From NCBI RefSeq assembly GCF_031143425.1, contig NC_090451.1, forward strand, positions 352,788,339-352,852,338: 64,000 bases of DNA, written 5' to 3'. The position numbers and the translations under genes are program-made. This stretch comes from Pleurodeles waltl (taxonomy: Eukaryota; Chordata; Amphibia; Caudata; Salamandridae). The notes below the pieces were generated by a model. That model was not told the origin of the DNA. It did no database searches and saw only the letters and a program-made list of their open reading frames with translations. Positions 45,207-54,000 of this stretch are shown here, piece by piece. Each line of letters starts with the position of its first letter. The first letter of the stretch is position 1.

Positions 45207-45816
45207 GGGGGTCATTCTGACCCTGGCGGTCCATGACCGCCATGGCGGAGGGCAGCGGAAGCACCGCCAACAGGCTGGCAGTGCTTTCTGGGCGATTCTG
45301 ACCGCGGCGGTAAAGCTGCGGTCAGAAAAGGGCAGCCGGCGGTTTCCCGCCGGTTTCCCGCTGGCCCAGGGAATCCGCCATGGCGGCGCTGCTTGCAGCA
45401 CCGCCATGGGGATTCCGACCCCCTTCCCTCCAGCCTGTTTCTGGCGGTGTCCACCGCCTGAACCAGGATGGCACGAACGGGTGCCGTGGGGCCCCTGGGG
45501 GCCCCTGCACTGCCCATGCCACTGGCATGGGCAGTGCAGGGGCCCCCTAACAGGGCCCCACAAAGATTTTCACTGTCTGCTTTGCAGACAGTGAAAATCG
45601 CGACGGGTGCCACTGCACCCATCGCACCCCTGCAACTCCGCCGGCTCCATTCGGAGCCGGCTTCATTGTTGAAGGGGCTTTCCCGCTGGGCCGGCCGGCG
45701 GTCTTCTGGCGGTCGCCCGCCGGCCCAGCGGGAAAGCCGGAATGGCCGCCGCGGTCTTTCGGCGGGAACCGCTTGGCGGGCGGCGACCGCCGACCGCCGC
45801 GGTCAGAATGACCGCC
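45207..45816. mobile_element. Harbinger-type MITE, copy B
   Basis: 610 bp, ends GGGGGTCATTCTGACC and GGTCAGAATGACCGCC, flanked by TAT at 45204-45206 and 45817-45819. Block C of the Penelope element has the uninterrupted sequence (complement of GGAACATAATGCTAATTTG at 47019-47037), an exact empty site. Homologous in inverse orientation to copy A at 25939-26547. GC-rich with local palindromes and no gene. Confidence 0.88.
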
Positions 45817-46436
45817 TATGTTCCTAAAAAGTACTCAAGTTCTGAATCATTGTTGAGACCTTTTTCTACCGCCCGTAATTCCATGATCCACATTGACTCT
45901 CTTCTTCTTAATTGCAGTTCTCTATTACCTCCCCTAGGGTCAGCATGTACTTGTTCAATGCCAAAGAATTTTAGGTTCTTCTTCGCATTTGGTCTTTCAC
46001 ACAATTTTAAATGTTTCACAATGGGGTATCTTTCGTCCTCCTGTTTGATAGCCCTCATGTGTTCCCCAATCCTGACTTTCAAAGGGCAAATCGTGCTCCC
46101 CACATATATGCGCTCACATTTGCATAGTATTACGTAGATCACAAACAATGTCACACATGTGATATTTGATTGTATTTTAAACTGATGACCATCATGATCA
46201 GTAAACTCCTTCTTTGCATGCCAAGCCCAATTACAGACCCCACATTGTACACATTTGAAGAAGCCCCTGCTCTGTTCTGTAAACCAGTTATTTCTATTTC
46301 CATGATGGGGGTAACTAGCACATAGAAAGGAAGGAGTTAAGGGTAATCTTCTTTTAAGTGCACCATCAGCATTACTGGATATAAGTGGATAATTGACAGG
46401 CAGCGCCATATACTTCTCATGTTTACCCATCAACAC
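45816..46436 (-). CDS. Penelope-like protein, C-terminal part with GIY-YIG endonuclease (5'-truncated)
   Basis: The 206-codon frame encodes the last part of a Penelope-like polyprotein; the RT is missing because block B is truncated at about 46440. Residues ~60-85 form a Cys/His site (FKCVQCGVCNWAWHAKKEF, then H-x-x-H). The GIY-YIG nuclease follows: TLFVIYVILCKCERIYVGST is the GIY-YIG strand pair, KVRIGEHMRAIK carries the conserved Arg and helix, and RRRESMWIMEL has the catalytic Glu. The end, EKGLNNDSELEYFLGT, is typical of the family. In Penelope elements this domain makes the DNA nick for insertion. The stop codon is partly supplied by the MITE inserted exactly at its end. No break occurs within the part present, but without RT the copy cannot act alone. 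Confidence 0.85.
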   Translation of the reverse strand: MLMGKHEKYMALPVNYPLISSNADGALKRRLPLTPSFLCASYPHHGNRNNWFTEQSRGFFKCVQCGVCNWAWHAKKEFTDHDGHQFKIQSNITCVTLFVIYVILCKCERIYVGSTICPLKVRIGEHMRAIKQEDERYPIVKHLKLCERPNAKKNLKFFGIEQVHADPRGGNRELQLRRRESMWIMELRAVEKGLNNDSELEYFLGT

Positions 46437-46516
46437 AATAAGCTATATGGTGGAGTAGGCAGCTCTGTCACTGAGATAAACGTGGCACATTAGGGTCTAA
46501 ATTTTGATATTACAAG

Positions 46517-47027
46517 ATGGAGAGATATACAATTGCAGAAGATCTGTTCAATAGCTTAAATGTCGGTCACACTATTCAGGAGGCTGTAAAGAGTGGGATT
46601 AATTTGCGAAGAGAGGGCTTATGGGATAAATTTATTAGATTGGAAAAATTGAAGAAGAATGAAATGTCAAAATGGTGGGATGAAGCAACTCTAAAACTGT
46701 ACAAAAAATTGAATAGAATCCCAAGGGGTTTCAGATCACAAATCTTCCCCTCACATGATGACTTAGACATGGATTGGGGAAAACATGAGGGCTATCAAAC
46801 AGAAGGACGAAGGATACCCCATTGTGAAACATTTATAATTGTGTGAAAGACCAAATGCGAAGAAGAACCTAAACTTCTTTGGCATTGAACACGTACATGC
46901 TGACCCTAGGGAAGGTAATAGAGAACTGCAATTAAGAAGAAGAAAGTCAATGTGGTTCATGAAATTACGGGCGGTAGAAAAAGGTCTCAACACTGATTCT
47001 GAACTTGAGTACTTTTTAGGAACATAA
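46517..47027 (+). pseudogene. Penelope-like protein with internal deletion (block C)
   Basis: The frame starts at an ATG at 46517 and gives about 88 residues of the N-terminal part (MERYTIAEDLFNSLNVGHTI, then KLNRIPRGFRSQIFPSHDDL). At about 46780 it jumps, at a GATTGGGGAA-like shared sequence, directly into the middle of the GIY-YIG region, thus losing the whole RT. The reading frame shifts there; the C-terminal part resumes in another frame, with an in-frame stop near 46837, and ends with EKGLNTDSELEYFLGT at 47027. The catalytic Glu of the GIY-YIG domain is Lys here (RRRKSMWF), so even the endonuclease remnant is dead. It does show what the N-terminus of this family looks like. Confidence 0.8.
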
Positions 47028-48354
47028 TGCTAATTTGTTAAATATGATTTTTTATTTACACGTCCAAATAGCTGCAAGTGCTGTGTTTATATAATGGCCA
47101 AGCACCAGGTAGATCAGTACCTGTATCATGGAATATCTTTATGGTGGTTGTTATGTTTTATAAATATCAATTGGTTTCAGAGCTAGTGTGCAAGTATACA
47201 CATGTGCAAATTTACATATCTCACCTTATAATTGGAATCATATCATGAACTTACATTATGACACTGTTGTGGCTTTTTAGGCACTTGAACTACGATGTTT
47301 CTTTCGATCAAAATTTGTTCTATTTTTGTTTTCATGAATGTCTTACAACATAAAAAGATAAAAGGAACAAAGGATTAGAAGATACGTGAACCACAATGTT
47401 CATCACACTCTAATTAGTGCCTTCTTTACTTTATTTTTGGGCTGATGATATAATATAGACAATAGAGACAAAGGACTATAACTCACTGAAACTACGATGC
47501 TTACTTGATCGAAATCAGTCCTATTTTTACTTCCATGAGTGGCTGACAATATATAGAGACAGAATAGATCAAATTTAAATTTTCATTGTACTACTCAATA
47601 GACTAATAGCACGTCACGCGTTTTGACAGCACACTTAGTTTGTATGATTTACGGTGTTATTAACTCATCAACAGCACATTATGCGTGTACGTCATAATGA
47701 TTCTACTCATAGTGCGAGTTTCTTTTGCAAGATATGACCATACTGACAGGGTGAGTTTTATGACACAAGATGTATTTACAGACTTGCAGACCATACACCA
47801 ATAAGTAACAAATTGCTCATTTGGTTTTAATTACAGGAGCTATTATAAACAAAAGGCATTAGGAGTAAAGGGAAACCAGTAGGAAGAGTCTTTAATAGGA
47901 ATCAACAGGTATCTTATTTAGGTGATGGGAAATCTTGTTGTAGCCTTAAACTCACGACACACTAAATTGTGGTCATGACTACACAGGTGTATGCGTGCAC
48001 ATTGGGATACTTTTTTGGAATAAGAATATAACTAGGAATTAATCAGGAGTAAAATCATTTTCAAGTGAACACAGTTTATAGACTGCACCTTAACATTGTT
48101 TTAGTACGTAACTTTCTACGCAATGCCTTTCTTTTTTCCCCTTTTTTCTTTCTGCTGTCTTGTGACTTTTACTAATTACATAATGGTTTGTCTCTTGATG
48201 CGCAATCTTATTCAATTTGCTATTACTGTGGTAGTTGGTATAAATCATTAATTATATTACTATCCCATTCTTTGCATGAGAGGTGTACTTAAGTGTATGT
48301 CTTCAATGATTTCATGTTTCTAAAGATTGTATAGACAAGTTGTCATATACATGT

Positions 48355-48415
48355 AATTGCAGCCCTGATGAAGTCACAGGGTACACCCCTGACGAAACAC
48401 GTGTTGGCGGCAATT
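48355..48415 (+). ncRNA. Hammerhead ribozyme of the Penelope element, arm C
   Basis: Plus-strand counterpart of the ribozyme at 37044-37104. CUGAUGA, GAAA, GUU and the stem I strands are the same. Stem II has two mismatches (C/C and A/C at pairs five and six), so folding and cleavage are probably weaker than in arm B. Confidence 0.8.
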
Positions 48416-48525
48416 GGCAAGTGACGATTGAATCTTATAGCGGAAAGTCAAGATGTGAAGAATAAAAGACACGAAAACTGTCTCCAAATGGACTTTGCGT
48501 TAGATATGTGCCTTATATAAAGTGA

Positions 48526-48639
48526 TATCTCCCGTACATACCTGGCTTGGGCTAGGTGATATTTTCACTTGTGCATTCCCTTCGGACACCCACAACACAG
48601 GATACTCAGCTGCATCTGCATTCATTTGCATACTAATGG
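48526..48639 (+). repeat. 1241-bp tandem unit, copy 2, middle part
   Basis: Matches 35523-35630 (CACTTGTGCATTCCCTTC, ACCCACAACACAGGAT). Begins with the right Penelope target duplication and ends with AATGG, the left target duplication of the solo LTR. Confidence 0.85.
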
Positions 48640-51416
48640 TGTATGAAGCTAGCCTAGTGTGTGGTAAGTACCTATGGTGTTATCACCTTATACCATGTCC
48701 AGGTATCCCCTATTAGAGAGGTGTAGTCCGTGTCTAGGAACCCAAGCTCTATAGAGGTAGCTGAGGATGAGCAGCCAAGACTTATCTAGGAGACATGTAA
48801 ACCTTATGCAATACCATTTATAGTCCACAGCACTTACACACATGAAAGAACCACAGAGAGTAACACAAATAAAGGCACATTGTTCTAGTAACACTAATAC
48901 TAAAATACTGTATAGGCAATACTGTACTAGCAGGTGAGTAAACACATTATTATATACACCTTAGTAATCAGGAATGGCATACAAAGCAATAGAAAACAGT
49001 GAAATAACAGTAAACGATAGAGACCCTATGAGGAAACCAAACCATTCAATAAAAAAATGGAATGCAAAAGGCAGACTCCTACCCAGGTAAGTGGAATCTG
49101 TAGAGGGGAGCTGGGGGAACTAGGAACCTCAAAAGGTAAATACCAGAGTGCCCCCCAGTGACCAGGAGAGAAGAGGTAAGTACCTGTTTTTTCCCAAACA
49201 CACAGGTAAACTTTGTAAAAGGACTGTGCAAGACCCAAGCAAGACTGTAAGAAACAGAAGGTGGTTCCTGACAGAAGAGGACCGTAAAATGAAGGGGGCA
49301 AAGTCAAGTTCCAATTGGAGTGTCCGGTTGGAGCAGGAGCCACTACCCACCCTTCTGAAAATGCAGGACCCGGTCGACGGTGAAGACCAGGAGCTGGCTA
49401 TGCAGCACAGGAGCAGAAGAAGAGTTCCAGAAGCAATGCAGTCGATGTCCCATGTCTGAAGAAGAGTTGCAGTCCGTCAGTGGTGTGGAAAAAATACCAA
49501 CGAGCCTTGGCAAAGTAAAGAGTTGAGGAGCTGCTGGGGACCAGGAAGGTCCGAGGGTACTCAACCCAAGGATTGGAGTCCCAGGCAACATTCAGCCGTG
49601 AGGAGAGGCAGAAGTCGAGGATGCAACGCCCACAGGCAGCAGGCACAGGAGTCGCAGTGAAGGCCACTCAGCACACCCGGAATGAAGCCCCACAGCGCTG
49701 GAGCAGCAGGCAGGAGACTACGCGTTGACGAGAAGAGTGCTGGAGGCCGGGGCTACACTGAGCCTGAAGATCCCTTGAAAGAAGAGCCAACAAGCCTTGG
49801 TAGCTGCAAGAGTCGCAGTGCACAGGGGTACTGTCCTGCAAGGGGAGGCAAAGACTCACCACCTCCCAAGTTGGATAGCTGGTATAGGGGACCACTCCAG
49901 ACCACCACTTGTGTTGCAGGATCCACATGGCCGGTCGTTGATGTAGTTGGTGCCTGCGGATGCAAGGGAGTGACTCCTTCACTCCAAAGGAGATTCCTTC
50001 TTGCTTATGGTGCAGGCTGAAGAGTTGCCACCCTCAGAGGATGCGCAGCTGGGGAAATGTTGCAGTCGCTGGGAGGAGCCAGAGAAACAATGTTGCAGAG
50101 CGAAGTCGTCACTAGAGCTGCAGATTGTATGTTCCTGTGAAGTTTAGTTGCGGTTCCAGTGGCCAGAAGTCGAAGTAAGCATTGCAGAGGAGTCCTGCTG
50201 GAATCTTGCTCATTGAATCTGAGGACCCACCCAAGAGGGAGGCCCTTTAGAGCCATAAAAGGGGGATTTGTCACATAGCAGGGTGACCACCTATCAGGAG
50301 AGGGCTGTGACATCAGTTGCGTGACCTGGCCACTCAAATGCTCCCAGGGGCCTCTGCTCACCTTGGATTCAAGATGGCAGAATCAAGTGGCCACCTAGAG
50401 AAGCTCTGGGCACCACCCCTAGGGTGGTAATGGACAGGGGAATGGTTACTCCTCTTTCCATTGTCCAGTTTCGCGCCAGAGCAGGGACTGGGTATCCCTG
50501 GACTGGTGCAAACCGATTTATGCAACAAGGGCATCAGTAGCTTGGGGAGGCTACCCCTCCTAAGCCATGTAACACCTGTTTCCCAAGGGAGAGGGTGTTG
50601 CCTCCCTCTCCCAAGGGAGTCCTTTGCTCTGCCCTCCTGGGCTTGAGCTGTTCAAGCAGCAGAAGGGCAGAAACCTGTCTGTAGGATGGCAGCAGCATGG
50701 GCTGCCCGGGAAAACCCTGCAAACTGGTAGGAGCAAAGCTGGGGGGTCCTCTGAGGAGCCCCCACGGTGCATGGAATCATACATCCAATACTGGCAACAG
50801 TATTGGAGTATGATTCCGACATGTTTGATACCAAACATGTTTAGGTTCGAATTTTCCATTATGTAGCTGGACCTAGGTAGTGACCGATGTCCAGTACATG
50901 GGTAAAATGGCTTCCCCACACTCAAGAAGTCCAGGATAATGGAGCTCGAGTTCAGTTTGTGGGGGCACATCTGCTCATGCAGGGGTGTCCTCACACACAG
51001 GTGCTTGCACCTTGCCCTCTCGGCTAGGATGGTCTACCATAGGGGTGACTTATAGTGACCTGGTGCAGTGACCTGTAGTGAAAGTTTTCATGCACCTTTT
51101 CACGCAGGCTGTAATGGCAGGCCTGCAGACACATTTTGCATGGGCTCACATGGGTGGCTTAATACATGCTGCAGCCCATGGGAAAGCACTGGTGTCCCAA
51201 TTCCCTTGGTACCTGAGTACCATATACTTGGGACATACATGGGGGCACCAGTATGCTAATTGCAGGGTGTGTAAAGTCAGTAACAACCAAATTTAGAGAG
51301 AGAGAGCATAGTCACTGGGGTCCTGGTTAGCAGGATCCCAGTGAACACAGTCTAAACACACTGATAACAGGCAAAAAGTGGGAGTAACCATGCCAAAAAG
51401 AGGGTACTTTCCCACA
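48640..51416 (-). repeat. Gypsy-family solo LTR, minus strand
   Basis: 2777 bp. On the minus strand it begins TGTGGGAAAGTACCCTC at 51416 and ends AGCTAGCTTCATACA-like at 48640, so it has TG...CA ends. It follows the LTR at 62057-64000 and then the 5' LTR through their 3' ends. The 5-bp flanks AATGG (48635-48639) and GATAC (51417-51421) correspond to a single GATGG in tandem copy 1 (near 35630), that is, a diverged 5-bp target duplication. No internal sequence, so a solo LTR formed by recombination. It also gives the full length of this LTR family. Confidence 0.85.
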
Positions 51417-52033
51417 GATACGTCTTCCTGGTGAAGAAGTTGGGAAGGACTCCCACTTACATCTCAGAGGGTAGTGACCAGAGCCCACACTGGCCGTCTG
51501 GAGCCGAGGCTGACCATAAACAAACTCTGCACTTCACAAGTATTCTTTGTAGTAATCTCCCACATCAAAGGCACTTTCTGGTGTAAGTACAGGGCCTCTT
51601 AACCCATTAAAGTAGTGAACTACTGGACTAAGTAGAAACTCTGCTGGAGTAAAGGCTGCTGCACCAGGAGGATTGCCACTCTGCTGTGACAGACTGTTCC
51701 CAGGAAATGCTGACCTTTGCCCTGAAAACAAAAGTCCAAGCAACTCCAGAGTGTCCCCAAGGGGCTGTTGGCTGACTCCCCCCTGTGCCATTCTGAGGCC
51801 TCAGGAATGCAAACTACCTCTCCACATGAAGATGCGCCTTAAGAAGTGTGACAGCAGGAGGCATCCATGAGTTCAGCATGGCCCCCAGCTAAAACAACAA
51901 CAGCAGCGTTTGCGATGTGGTGAATATTTCTAGCGGGGTGAGGAAGGCCATGCCTTCCCTGCTAGGAGTACCTGGCAGGCAGCACATTACAGCAGGTGAG
52001 CTGTGCTCTTGCTTGAAGCTCTGCACATCACTC
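51417..52033 (+). repeat. 1241-bp tandem unit, copy 2, last part
   Basis: Matches 35632-36309, with a ~35-bp and a ~40-bp gap, ending at GCTCTGCACATCACT as copy 1 ends at GCTCTGCACATCGCT. Confidence 0.85.
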
Positions 52034-52826
52034 ATTACCCCCCTGGTCCCACCTGCAGCACATCAGCATGTCCGGCGAGCAATGCATGCCCTGTGTGAGA
52101 GGGCACCGGTGTTGCAAGAACTGGAAGCACAGATGTGCATGACATTCCAGTCCTGTCCGCGAAGCACAGCAAACTCCTGCCTGACTCCGCTTCCCCAGCC
52201 TGCGACCGGGTAGTTTCCCAGCCCGGGACCCTGAGGACATTTTGGTGACTGGACCCGAGCAGTCTCAGGTGGATTACCCAGCGCTCCTTGCCTTGAGAGT
52301 TAATACTGCATTTCTTTTAGCAGGTCCACCAATGGGGCCCTGCTAGGTTGGTTAGGAGTGCAATTACTTTTTGCAATCACCACCTAAAGGGCATTCCCCG
52401 ACATTACTATAAAGGCCCTAAATACAGCTCTGCACACTTGGAGTCTGCTTAATCCTCCTTCTGTGCAACTGTCTTTGGAATTATGGTGTGAACTTATCAC
52501 AGGACCATATTTATTGCTGTGATCAAATATTGACTGGAGCAAATTTATTTTAATATCAAACTCCTAAACTACTTATTAGATTTTTATCGTATTGATCTTA
52601 TTTTAATCAGATAAACCTCGTGTGTGTGTGTGTGTGTGTGTGTGTTGCGTTGCACAAATACTTTACACATTGCCTTCTAAGTTAAGCCTGCCTGCTCTGT
52701 GCTAAGCTACCAGAGGGTGAGCATAGGTTAATTTAGTTTGTGTATCTGACTTGCCCTGACTAGAGTGGTGGCTTTTGCCTGGCTTAGTTGCACACCCTAG
52801 CCAACCAGAAACGACATTTCTAACAG
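52034..52826 (-). repeat. Possible LTR fragment starting TGTTAGAAAT, minus strand
   Basis: On the minus strand the sequence begins at 52826 with TGTTAGAAATGTCG and continues through a (CA)n run. That start is, from memory, the 5' end of a common salamander LTR; no second copy exists in the window to prove it. Confidence 0.35.
52621..52644 (+). repeat. (TG)12 microsatellite
   Basis: Twelve uninterrupted TG units. Confidence 0.95.
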
Positions 52827-53242
52827 TGAGATAGAGAAGTTCAAAGACAACGGTCAGTAGGCCATCAATAGCCTAGCACGTCAGATTCTCATTACCCTAT
52901 CCAGTCAGAGGAAGGGGAACATAATTTTCAACATAACTCACTAACAAAGTCATAGATTTTACAAGCAGTTCTGAAAGGGAGACATGATATGTTCAAGTGC
53001 TTTAATGACTTGTCAGACATACTTCATGAAAACTTGATACAAAAAGCTACCAGGGGGTTTCGCTCAGGTTTACTGAGTGACTTTGAGGGTTAACCCTGAC
53101 TAGGGTTTTGATTGTTCCTTGAGATGGGAAGGCACTTACCTCAAGTAATAATCAAATTTCTTACCCTATCTGTATCTTTCATACCACATGCTCATGTTCT
53201 TCATTGCCTTTCTTCAGTTTTCTAACATTGTATCTCCCTTAC
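52827..53242. other. Nothing recognised
   Basis: About 400 bases of AT-rich sequence without frame or repeat partner. Confidence 0.4.
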
Positions 53243-53519
53243 TTGACTCATTCATTATTACTTTATTTCGGTGAGTAAAAACAAACCATTAAAGTACAAT
53301 ACACAACAAAGAAAGAGAGGACTTCTAAAAACAGGGAGACACTAAAAAAAATAAGGTAAAAGTACAGTTAAAAGGGACAAGACAAGTTTTAAAAACAAAC
53401 AAGGAATAAGCAGTCAGATAAACATCACTTAATATAATAAAAAGCAATACCCAAAAATGAGAATAATTCTATGAATCAGCACTAGTTAAAAATATAATAC
53501 ACCAATATCTGTATACTGT

Positions 53520-54000
53520 GGAGCAATCACACATCCAATTTGATAAATATAAATAGATAAATCTAAAAATTAATTCCCCACTCTTACTCCTTGAAATTGC
53601 TGATCTCAGATGTCAAATAATGCAAGAATTTTACCCTTTTTTCCCCCCATTAAAAAACTGTCTGGGTGGGTGATTTTCGCTTTCAAATTCTCACAACATA
53701 AAATAAGGGAACAGTTCCGTAGGTCTATGAGTAATCCATAAGGAACCAAATCAAGTTCCATGTCCTGTACAAGAAAAAGCAAGCTACAATAATACATCCA
53801 AGACAAATAAATATACATAGATAAAACTAAACAGTAACTACACCATTTTGTCCCTGAAACTTGCTAATCTCAACCTCCAGATAGACTCGAGGAAACTTGC
53901 CACTGGTAGAGCTATCTGGACAGACGGGTCGCATTTTAAAATTCTCTCAGCATGGAGACAGGATCTAACTCCTAATTGTTTGAAGAGCGGGATGAGCCAA
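53520..54000 (-). repeat. ~260-bp diverged duplication at the 3' end of the LINE
   Basis: CTTGAAATTGCTGATCTCAG at 53590 is repeated as a diverged version at 53855, and AAATTCTCACAAC at 53683 as AAATTCTCTCAGC at 53939. The outer unit therefore duplicates the end of ORF2 plus the start of the 3' UTR. Confidence 0.65.

Larger units (their letters stand above)
36790..48525. mobile_element. Composite Penelope-like element (head-to-head pair)
   Basis: The target duplication is TATCTCCGGTACAC at 36776-36789 and TATCTCCCGTACAT at 48526-48539 (12 of 14 bases equal); copy 1 of the tandem unit has the single version at about 35523. The insertion has three blocks. A (36790-36906) is a plus-strand scrap of the ORF. 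B (36907-46440) is a 5'-truncated copy on the minus strand, later hit by an L2 LINE and a MITE. C (46441-48525) is a plus-strand copy with an internal deletion. B and C abut at their 5' ends, giving inverted arms: 36938-38030 with 47580-48525, and 44640-45200 with 47040-47570. GIY-YIG endonuclease coding, hammerhead ribozymes and multi-part insertions are typical of Penelope-like elements. Confidence 0.88.

Noticed and set aside
36790..48525. Inverted arms as the terminal repeats of a giant DNA transposon
   Set aside because: The arms end in a 14-bp duplication, encode a GIY-YIG protein and carry hammerheads; a head-to-head Penelope pair explains all of it.
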